DNA of 48,472 nucleotides from Firmicutes bacterium UBA1702 (GTDB lineage Bacteria; Bacillota; Clostridia; Peptostreptococcales; Anaerovoracaceae), in contig DCJK01000040.1 in NCBI GenBank assembly GCA_002320005.1, positions 1-48,472 of the forward strand. The letters run 5' to 3'. Shown here piece by piece: positions 25,609 through 32,098 of this stretch. The notes below the pieces were generated by a model. It saw only the letters and a program-made list of their open reading frames with translations. It made no database searches and was not told the DNA's origin. A program made the position numbers and the translations under genes. Numbering within the stretch: position 1 is the stretch's first letter; each line of letters starts with the position of its first letter.

Positions 25609-25874
25609 AATATTTCAAGGGCATCCTGTGTATCTTTAAGTTCACGCTTAAGCCTGATGATCTCTTTTTCATCATCTGTAAGATTGCCTTTTATGGGTTC
25701 ACCTTCACCAGCTCTAAGTTTACGGTGATATGCTTTAACCCAGCCATATAGAGTATCCTTAGGCATGCCTAGATTGTCTGCTGCATCCTGCATGGATATA
25801 TCCGGATGAGATTCGACATACTGCACCGCATCGTGTTTGAAGTCGCTGGAATATCGTCTGATAGTTTTAGACAT
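25578..25874 (-). CDS. IS3-family transposase OrfA
   Basis: This 98-residue protein has the HTH_8-type DNA-binding domain (YSSDFKHDAVQYVESH, then ADNLGMPKDTLYGWVKAYH) and a C-terminal leucine-zipper-like helix (EKEIIRLKRELKDTQDALEILKKAI). The A7 run at 25602-25608 (plus strand T7) near its end is a typical A AAA AAA G slippery site where ribosomes shift into orfB. AGGAGG lies shortly before the ATG. Confidence 0.9.
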   Translation of the reverse strand: MSKTIRRYSSDFKHDAVQYVESHPDISMQDAADNLGMPKDTLYGWVKAYHRKLRAGEGEPIKGNLTDDEKEIIRLKRELKDTQDALEILKKAISILGD

Positions 25875-25949
25875 TTTGAAATCCTCCTATGTACACATTA
25901 TACTACATCAGGATCGTTTCAAAAAATTTGTCCGTTGTTTAGTCTAGCA

Positions 25950-26317
25950 CCAGTTTCTTCTTAATCACTACAAAGGCAACACCAAAACCAATGCCTGCCG
26001 TTGCCACCCACAAGAGTCATTTTTCCACCGTCAACGGTGTAGGTATATTCGCAGTCGGTCACATAATCAAGTGCGTAGTCCACCTTGAGTGTATCCCCGT
26101 CTATGTCGTATAAAAATTCATAGTGATTGGTTTTATCAATACACATACATCCGTTGCCTTTGCTTGACTGAGGTTGTCTTTTGTATGCAGTTTGATTTGA
26201 TGTGCGGACAGTCCGTTCAGCGTTAGTTGGCTTTTGGGGAACCTGCCGAGACTGCAAATTTTTCTGCCAAATTGGTACTTGCGATTTTCTTTTTCCGTTC
26301 CCATTATCCATAAGCAC
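25950..26317 (-). pseudogene. Truncated, frameshifted protein remnant with membrane tail
   Basis: The minus-strand frame begins MLMDNGNGKRKSQVPIWQKN (basic, Gln/Ser-rich) and later reads YEFLYDIDGDTLKVDYALDY and YTYTVDGGKMTLVGG, which resembles the beta-rich C-terminal domain of small Firmicutes lipoproteins. The frame then leaves into WFWCCLCSD. In the next frame the same DNA reads ATAGIGFGVAFVVIKKKLV, a membrane helix with a basic tail, which is the expected ending. So a frameshift or small deletion is likely near 26010, and the two halves may have been joined by deletion. Function is unknown. It abuts the IS. Confidence 0.5.
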
Positions 26318-26322
26318 CCTCC

Positions 26323-26844
26323 TTATTCCCGTGAAATAACTTTATAATCATATCCTCTGCGCTGATTGCAGTAGGTACAGGTTTCTTTCTCTGTTTTGTA
26401 TGGATCGACCCTTTTCAAATAATAAGCACCCGTGCTGAAGAAATTCTCAACACAGGTGTGACAAAGGCAGAGTGTCATCGTTTTGGGCTTCGGGTCGATC
26501 AGCCCCACGCTGACTGCCAGCGCATGGTTCAACTCCTTGATTTGCTTCGGAGACAACTTTCCGATTCTCTTTTCTAATCGGTGCTTGTCAATGGTGCGAA
26601 TCTGTTCAAGCAAGACCAACGATGATACTTTCATGCCATGCTCAGTCCCGATTTCATAATGGGTGGGCAGTTTCCGCTTACCCGCTGTTTTGGTTGTTAT
26701 GGCCGCTACAATGACCGTGGGGCTATGTTTTTTGCCGATGTCTTTCTGTATGATAACAACCGGGCGGCGCCCCTCCTGTTCGGAGCCAACGCCACGACCA
26801 AGATCGGCGTAATACATCTCGCCGCGCTGATATGTTCTTTTCAT
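26323..26844 (-). CDS. MazF/PemK family toxin with cysteine-rich C-terminal extension
   Basis: The first ~115 residues match MazF/PemK endoribonucleases: YQRGEMYYADLGRGVGSEQEGRRPVVIIQ with the RGEM-like start and the Gly-Ser-Glu-Gln loop, then SPTVIVAAITTK and VSSLVLLEQIRTIDKHRL. The remaining ~55 residues carry a zinc-finger-like pattern (LCLCHTCVENF and ETCTYCNQRRGYDY). Such extended MazF proteins occur on clostridial conjugative elements. No MazE antitoxin gene is seen on either side. Directly upstream is a long structured leader RNA rather than a gene. AGGGAGG lies before the ATG. Confidence 0.85.
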   Translation of the reverse strand: MKRTYQRGEMYYADLGRGVGSEQEGRRPVVIIQKDIGKKHSPTVIVAAITTKTAGKRKLPTHYEIGTEHGMKVSSLVLLEQIRTIDKHRLEKRIGKLSPKQIKELNHALAVSVGLIDPKPKTMTLCLCHTCVENFFSTGAYYLKRVDPYKTEKETCTYCNQRRGYDYKVISRE

Positions 26845-27302
26845 CTTTTTGTAACCTCCCTGAATGATTCAGGCGATATGTACCGCCTATGTAGAGAGAT
26901 TCCATTTGTCCCCGACACCCCGAATCTCTGTGGGCATTCATCGAACGGCTGACAGCGTATCAGCTCCACGGGCCTTTCACCCCCGGCAGGATCTCTGCTT
27001 TTCGGCTGCCCCCATTGCCTGCGACGGCTTCGCACCGCAAGGTACTTATCACGCTCGGACTGTGGCTGGACAGGAGTATCATTATCCCTACTGCCTGTCA
27101 TCGCCATACCGGGAGCTGCCCGGTACTTATAGCCGACTGTTCTCGCTCCATATCAGGCAGGACAGACCTCAAACCGTACAATCAATCAGGTGGCGTTCCC
27201 GCTGTCGTTTTCCTGGTACATCATGGCGCAATCGCTAATGTGGCTTATGCTCATCACAAAAGCAATAGGAAAGTATCCGATGAATGGGTATTCGGTTGTC
27301 AA
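26845..27302 (-). ncRNA. Long structured leader RNA, copy A (upstream of mazF-like gene)
   Basis: This 450-base stretch has no credible gene. It shares several blocks with the leader of parA at 39853-40218: the -35-like TTGACAAC.GAATA at the 5' end, AGCGAGAAC (27139-27147), ATAAGTA, GGCGATGACAG.CAG, GGATAATGATACT (27075-27087), GGTGAAA and GGGGTGT.G.G.ACAAAT. The stem ACCGGG-CAGCT-CCCGGT (27108-27124) is AACAGG-TTGCC-CCTGTT in the other copy, so paired bases changed together. This argues for a conserved RNA structure. I cannot assign it to a known family; it may regulate the gene behind it or be linked to element transfer. Confidence 0.6.
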
Positions 27303-27320
27303 GGAACAGCGGATCTTTCA

Positions 27321-27361
27321 AAAGAAAGACCCCTCACTCTATTTGCCGTTGAGTGAGGGGT
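27321..27361 (-). terminator. Terminator after the sigma-factor fragment
   Basis: On the minus strand ACCCCTCACTC pairs perfectly with GAGTGAGGGGT across an 11-base loop, followed by CTTTCTTTTG. It lies about 18 bases after the sigma fragment stop and just before structured RNA copy A. Confidence 0.8.
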
Positions 27362-27378
27362 CTGATAACCGCTAAAAC

Positions 27379-27585
27379 TTACTTTTCAAGAAAATGTTTC
27401 AGCTTTTTGAGTATTTTATTTTTCTGTTTATGGACATCCGGCTGGGAGATGCCAAGAGAGTGAGCAACTTCGCGCTCTGTCATTTCCTCAAAGAACAGAG
27501 CTTCTATCAGCTTTCTTTCCCTTTCCGTGAGTGTATCAAGCGCTTTATACAGCCACTCAATAGAAATCCTGCATTGCCACCAGAT
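27379..27585 (-). pseudogene. Sigma-70 region 4 fragment
   Basis: The frame reads ISIEWLYKALDTLTERERKL and IEALFFEEMTEREVAHSLGI, followed by SQPDVHKQKNKILKKLKHF. This is region 4 of a small sigma factor of the Tn916/Tn1549 type, with the helix-turn-helix TEREVAHSLGISQPDVHKQK. The N-terminal part (region 2) is absent. The upstream DNA belongs instead to a degV gene in another frame, so a deletion joined the two. As it stands it has no credible start. Confidence 0.7.
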
Positions 27586-27661
27586 AGATACCATACCAGG
27601 CCGCCTGGTCTGGGGTAATTCCACTGTTGGTATCTGTTAAGATTGCAATCTTTTCGTCCAT
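27557..27661 (-). pseudogene. DegV-family protein, N-terminal fragment
   Basis: From an ATG at 27661 with GGAGACGAAT upstream the frame reads MDEKIAILTDTNSGITPDQA and then AWYGIYLVAMQDFY before a TGA. The start is typical of DegV fatty-acid-binding proteins, which normally continue for about 280 residues. The remainder is missing and replaced by sigma-factor sequence in a different frame. The joint lies near 27560-27585. DegV presents fatty acids to kinase FakA, so it may once have belonged with the oleate hydratase block. Confidence 0.6.
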
Positions 27662-27725
27662 ATTCGTCTCCTTTGTGTGTGTCTGGGTTCACCCTCAAAC
27701 GGTGCATATTGCCGTCCACATCCAT

Positions 27726-28958
27726 TTATTGGTCTGCCTTATTCTTTTTGCGATATAATGTGTAAACTGCTGAAGCGACCAGGATATAGGCAATTTCCGC
27801 GCAAAGCGAAATAATAAACTGCGGAGAACGAATATCCTGAATGCTCATACCCATGATGGGGTAGGTAATTGTATGGGGAAGCATCCCCAACAGACTTCCC
27901 AAGAGGTATTTTTTGTACTCGACATGAACTGCTCCCATATATAAGCTGGCTACATCACTGGGTAAGCGAACCATACGGACAAGGAAGGAAAAGAGGAAAT
28001 CATTCTTTGCCCTTAAGCTATGGATTGCTTCTGTTTTTGGGTACTTTGCCCGGATATCATCCACTGCGGAAGCCCCAGTTCTTCTCCCAATCTGGTATGG
28101 CAAGGTCACCATGATTACTGTACCAATCAGATTCAAAAGGATTGCCACCGGAAGGGGGAAGAGAATTCCGTTTGCGGCATAAAGAACTCCAGAATAGATG
28201 ACGATGCTCAGACTTTTCAGTGCAAACAGCGCCAGCATTACAATGCCGGCAAGCCAGGGGTTCCCGGGTGTATAGCGTGCAATTTCTTCCGCAGACAGTT
28301 CTTTCCGATGGAGAAAGCAAATTACAATAATTCCCACCCAAATCAGGCCCAGAACGACATTTCGTGCAGTGCGTAAAGTCTTTTGTTGCTGGCTTCCAGA
28401 TGGAGCCTGATCCAATATCGCATGGTAAAATCGGCCGTACATTACAAGGGACAGTAGTATAATCCCACCGCACAACAGCATGAGTGCCTCGGCTCCCGCT
28501 TCCGGAATATCCACAAAAAGGATCAGGATCATCATAACGGCATAAAGCACGACTGTACTGAGTTTGCCGTACCATTTTGCGCTGTGGATCGTATCTGTGA
28601 TCTTCAGTGTCAGATATCCCCATAGAAGCATCAGACATTCTTTTACGGCGAATAATGCCAAAAGCGCCCACATCCACGGATACCGGGCAGTCAGACAGAT
28701 CACCAGCGTAGCTTGCGTCAGCTTATCAGCAACCGGATCCAGCACCTTTCCAACATCGGAAACCATGTTAAATTTTCTGGCAATTTTTCCGTCAATAATA
28801 TCTGTGAATCCAGAAAGCGCAATCACAATGATTGTGCACAGATACGCTTTTTGCGCACAATATAACCAGATGATGAACGGAATCAAAAGAATCCGAATCA
28901 GGCTCAACAGATTTGTAATTGTAAGTATATTCTCTTTTTTTAAATATTTTCTTTGCAT
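27726..28958 (-). CDS. CDP-alcohol phosphatidyltransferase fused to a VTT/DedA-like domain
   Basis: The N-terminal ~185 residues are a CDP-alcohol phosphatidyltransferase like PgsA. The family signature is complete: D-G-x2-A-R-x8-G-x3-D-x3-D in FTDIIDGKIARKFNMVSDVG and KVLDPVADK. These enzymes transfer a phosphatidyl group to an alcohol such as glycerol phosphate. The C-terminal ~200 residues have more membrane segments and the VTT (SNARE-associated, TVP38/DedA-like) pattern GILFPLPVAILLNLIGTVIM, with RLPSDVASLYMGAVHVEYKKYLLGSLLGMLP; such proteins scramble or flip lipids. The ATG at 28958 has AAAGGAG upstream, giving 410 residues. The fusion suggests synthesis and transbilayer movement of one lipid. 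Confidence 0.85.
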   Translation of the reverse strand: MQRKYLKKENILTITNLLSLIRILLIPFIIWLYCAQKAYLCTIIVIALSGFTDIIDGKIARKFNMVSDVGKVLDPVADKLTQATLVICLTARYPWMWALLALFAVKECLMLLWGYLTLKITDTIHSAKWYGKLSTVVLYAVMMILILFVDIPEAGAEALMLLCGGIILLSLVMYGRFYHAILDQAPSGSQQQKTLRTARNVVLGLIWVGIIVICFLHRKELSAEEIARYTPGNPWLAGIVMLALFALKSLSIVIYSGVLYAANGILFPLPVAILLNLIGTVIMVTLPYQIGRRTGASAVDDIRAKYPKTEAIHSLRAKNDFLFSFLVRMVRLPSDVASLYMGAVHVEYKKYLLGSLLGMLPHTITYPIMGMSIQDIRSPQFIISLCAEIAYILVASAVYTLYRKKNKADQ

Positions 28959-29172
28959 ACTGTACTCCTTTTGCCTGTTGAACCGCTGACCCGCCAATTA
29001 GTTTGAAGGCTCTTACATTTCGTCGCTTCAGTAACAACGGCTTTTCTCTTTAGCCGCCTATATATAATAGGCGATGGAACAAATAATTGTTTCATACAGC
29101 CATTCAATGAAACTGTGTAGAGAATGAACCAAAGGAAATATGTTATAATTCTGCCCATTTAAAACCCCGTAG

Positions 29173-29206
29173 GCGGCCACCGTAACATTGATGTTATGGT
29201 GGCCGC
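29173..29206 (-). terminator. Strong hairpin downstream of the HdeD-like gene
   Basis: GCGGCCACCATAACAT and its complement pair with one mismatch around a two-base loop (minus strand), followed by CTACGGGGTTTTAAA. It may end transcription of the HdeD-like gene. The stretch 28959-29231 otherwise contains no gene I can support. Confidence 0.5.
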
Positions 29207-29231
29207 ACACACAACTGCTTCTTCTATTTGA

Positions 29232-29369
29232 TTATTCAATAGAATCCGTTTTATATATGAATTTTACATCTCCATCCATATCCTCGCTGATTCCAGAAAA
29301 AGATGTATAGTGTTTCGCCACATCAGCGGTCACACGGATTCTGTTGGAAACCGCCTTTGAAAAACGCAT
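29232..29369 (-). CDS. Possible small protein (45 residues), unknown
   Basis: A short frame begins MRFSKAVSNRIRVTADVAKH and ends with DVKFIYKTDSIE. It starts 6 bases after the HdeD-like stop codon on the same strand, and an AAAGGA lies about 13 bases before its ATG, a loose spacing. I do not recognise a domain. It could be a small partner gene or the remnant of a longer one. Confidence 0.3.
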   Translation of the reverse strand: MRFSKAVSNRIRVTADVAKHYTSFSGISEDMDGDVKFIYKTDSIE

Positions 29370-29375
29370 AGATGA

Positions 29376-29984
29376 TTACATATCCTTTCTGTTAGGGTCT
29401 ATCTGGCAATATTCGGCATCGATGACCTCCGGCAGCTGGTGACGAATGATCTTAACGGCGGTCAGAATGGTGATCAGATTTAGCACACCTTCGGTTATGA
29501 GCGTCACCCCCAGCAAGATCATCACGACCTGGGCGCTTTCCGATGGGCGTAAGACCAGCAGGAAACCGGCAGCCCCTGTCAGAATTGCCACAGCGAGAAT
29601 CAGCCACCACTTTTGAATGCCAAAGGCTTTGGAATCAATGGAAATCTGTATTTTGAGGAGCGCGTCTGCCAGAACACAGATGCCCATAACAATGCAGATA
29701 AGATTAACCATTGCATCTGTACGGATGATCAGAATGACGCCAAGTGCCACGAGCAGAATGCCAAAGGCCAGATCAAATTGAAATGCCAGCCTGTATAAGT
29801 CTTTGGAACAATAGCCGACGATCTTTACCAAGCCGAATAGAACCATGATTCCTCCGCCGAGCCTGCATAGCAGCGTCACCGAGAAATCAGGCACAGCAAT
29901 CAGTACAATTCCCAATACACATAACAGAATAGAGATCATGATATAGCCAATTTTTGCGGCTTTAATCCGGTTGTTCAGTTGCAC
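29376..29984 (-). CDS. HdeD/DUF308 family membrane protein
   Basis: This 202-residue protein has about six membrane helices with short glycine-rich loops, such as ISILLCVLGIVLIAVPDFSV and GGGIMVLFGLVKIVGY. The pattern, repeated in three helical pairs, is that of the HdeD/DUF308 family, named for an acid-resistance membrane protein of E. coli; the function in Firmicutes is unknown. The start is GTG at 29984 with AAGGAGG 8 bases upstream. It lies between the lipid fusion gene and the alarmone synthetase. Confidence 0.8.
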   Translation of the reverse strand: MQLNNRIKAAKIGYIMISILLCVLGIVLIAVPDFSVTLLCRLGGGIMVLFGLVKIVGYCSKDLYRLAFQFDLAFGILLVALGVILIIRTDAMVNLICIVMGICVLADALLKIQISIDSKAFGIQKWWLILAVAILTGAAGFLLVLRPSESAQVVMILLGVTLITEGVLNLITILTAVKIIRHQLPEVIDAEYCQIDPNRKDM

Positions 29985-30154
29985 AAAAAATACCTCCTTG
30001 TTTTGTCAATATTCTCATGGTTGCGTGAAGGTCACGTACCTCATAGACAATCTTTTTATATATAAAAAGTGTGATTTCGCATCGTAATTTACTACATGAG
30101 CTGACATATCAGCCAACTCTTCCGTCTATACTGCCAATCTGAATGTAGAGCAGA

Positions 30155-30829
30155 CTAAGCATTCATTTGATAAAAAATATCTTGCAGATCGGCATCAATT
30201 GCAGACAGCAAATCTGCATCATGTTTCAGACGACATTTAAGGGAATCTGACACATCGTTTTCAGTCTTGTATTTTAGGTGATGCTCTAAACTCACCCAAT
30301 AGTCCATAGCAATTGTCCGTATTTGGATCTCAACAGGAATGTGTTCTGTTGTTCCCGCCAAGAAAATGGGAACTGAAACAATTAGGTGGAGACTCCGGTA
30401 TCCGTTTGACTTTGGATTAGAAATAAAGTCCTTTTTCTTAAGCAAACGAATGTCATCTTGAGAAAGGAGCAGGTCAGCGACTAGATTTACATCATTTAGG
30501 TAATTGCACACGACCCGAACTCCAGCAATATCAAGAATACCCTCACGAAGGGATTGCATTTCTATGGGGTATCCTTTTCGTCTGAGCTTTTCGAGCATAC
30601 TTCCTGGAGACTTCAGCCTACATTCAATATGGTGGATAGGATTGTGGCAGTGCTCTACTTGGAATCCATCATTAAGAATCTCAAGTTTGGTCCTTTCTTG
30701 CTTAATTGCAGCATTGTACAACTGACGGATTGCGAGAAACTCTGTCACATCATCCACGAAAGCCTCGTCCTGTAAGAGCGCCAGATTACGCTCACTTGTC
30801 GTCATTTGCAGGATTCTTTCAAAGTCCAT
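30155..30829 (-). CDS. Small alarmone synthetase (RelA/SpoT domain)
   Basis: This 224-residue protein has only the (p)ppGpp synthetase domain. Motifs include RLKSPGSMLEKLRRKG, DIAGVRVVCNYLNDV with the conserved Asp, KDFISNPKSNGYRSLHLIV with the substrate-binding G-Y-R-S-L-H, and VEIQIRTIAMDYWVSLEHHLKYK with the catalytic Glu. It lacks the hydrolase, TGS and ACT domains of long RelA and so fits RelP/RelQ-type enzymes, which respond through transcription. AAGGGGG lies before the ATG. It follows metK on the same strand after a strong hairpin (30887-30929). Confidence 0.88.
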   Translation of the reverse strand: MDFERILQMTTSERNLALLQDEAFVDDVTEFLAIRQLYNAAIKQERTKLEILNDGFQVEHCHNPIHHIECRLKSPGSMLEKLRRKGYPIEMQSLREGILDIAGVRVVCNYLNDVNLVADLLLSQDDIRLLKKKDFISNPKSNGYRSLHLIVSVPIFLAGTTEHIPVEIQIRTIAMDYWVSLEHHLKYKTENDVSDSLKCRLKHDADLLSAIDADLQDIFYQMNA

Positions 30830-30886
30830 AATAAGTCCCCCTTTTCATTTAAAACCGACAGGACTTTGACCTCCTCCATAACACAG

Positions 30887-30929
30887 ATAGCCGGACTGCC
30901 CAATGCAACCCTTGGGGCAATCCGGCTAT
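30887..30929 (-). other. Intercistronic hairpin between metK and the alarmone synthetase
   Basis: ATAGCCGGATTGCCC pairs with GGGCAGTCCGGCTAT with one mismatch-like G:U/T:C position (minus strand). No T run follows, so it is more likely an mRNA-stabilising or processing hairpin than a terminator. Confidence 0.5.
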
Positions 30930-30949
30930 TAGGACCTTCTATCACGAAA

Positions 30950-32098
30950 TCAGATGATATCCTGCCAAAGCTGCGGCAAGTTTGTCTGTTCCCAAGGTAA
31001 TTCCGCAGTATTTGAGCCAAAGTGACCATAGCTTGCAGTGTGTCTGTAAAACGGTGTTCGCAGGGAAAGGCGGTCTATGATAGCAGAGGAGCGCAGGTCA
31101 ATCGTTTTAAGAATCAGTTCCCGGATCCGGTCTGCCGGGAGCTTTCCCGTACCGTAGGTGTCTACCAGGAGGGATACCGGCTGGGCAACGCCGATGGCGT
31201 AACTAATCTGGATCTCACACCGATCCGCCAATCCCGCCGCAACCACATTCTTCGCCAAGTACCGGGCCATATACGCGCCACTTCGGTGGACCTTTGAGGG
31301 ATCTTTACCAGAGAACGCGCCGCCGCCATGCCGGGCGTAGCCGCCGTAGGTGTCCAGGATCAGCTTCCTGCCCGTCAGGCCGCTGTCACCGGCGGGACCG
31401 CCAATGCAGAAACGGCCTGTAGGATTGATAAAGAATTTTGTGTTCCTATCCAGCATGCCCTCCGGGATCACCGGGCGGATGACATGGCGGAGAATATCCT
31501 CCCGCAATTGCTCCATGGACACATCCGCCTCATGCTGGGAAGAAACTACAACAGTTTCCACCCGTGCCGGGATTCCGTCCCGGTACTCCACGGTGACCTA
31601 GGCTTTCCCATCTGGCAGCAGATAGGGCAGAATTCCCTCCTGCCGCACAAAGGCAAGGCGCTTTGTCAGCGCATGGGCAAGCTCAATGGGCAGCGGCATC
31701 AGGTTTTCCGTTTCTTTGCATGCGTAACCAAACATCATGCCCTGATCTCCTGCGCCGTTTTCCATAGGATCCGTCTTCTCCACACCCATGTTGATATCGG
31801 GGGATTGCTCATGGATATCCACTGTGATTTGGCAGGTGTCTGCGTCAAAGCCATAGCCGTGCTTCACATACCCGATATCCCGAACCACCTGCCGGGCAAT
31901 AGCGGCATAGTCCACACGGGCAGCCGAGGTTATCTCGCCGAAAATATGGACTTCATCGGTGATGGCTGTGACCTAACAGGCCACATGGGAATTGGGGTCG
32001 TTTTCCAAAAGGGCATCCAAAATGGCATCTGCGATCTGGTCACATACCTTATCCGGGTGTCCCGCTGTGACGCTTTCAGAGGTAAAGAAGGTTGTCAT
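30950..32098 (-). pseudogene. metK: S-adenosylmethionine synthetase with two in-frame TAG codons
   Basis: One continuous frame of 382 codons encodes MetK, which makes SAM from methionine and ATP. It shows FFTSESVTAGHPDKVCDQIADA at the N-terminus, GAGDQGMMFGYACKETE, FFINPTGRFCIGGPAGDSGLTGRK and GGGAFSGKDPSKVHRSGAYMARY, with a normal C-terminus. Two codons are TAG: 31973-31975, where Glu of the conserved A-C-E is expected, and 31598-31600, where Gln of K-A-Q-V-T is expected. All else is intact, with no frameshift. The start overlaps the radical SAM stop by 4 bases (ATGA), so it was built as part of that operon. It is inactive unless TAG is read through. Confidence 0.88.

Larger units (their letters stand above)
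24640..25949 (-). mobile_element. IS3-family insertion sequence (IS150-like)
   Basis: An element of about 1.3 kb with two overlapping transposase frames on the minus strand. Imperfect inverted ends share the core AACGGACA: near 24640-24670 (TGTCAAGTTAACGGACAG) and near 25921-25949 (minus strand TAAACAACGGACAAAT). Exact ends are uncertain by a few bases and I see no clear direct repeat flanking it. It separates an integrase fragment from an unrelated gene fragment. Confidence 0.8.

Noticed and set aside
26841..27375. Several frames of 60-124 codons on both strands over structured RNA copy A
   Set aside because: None is preserved in copy B, none has a good ribosome site, and the shared blocks do not keep a reading frame.
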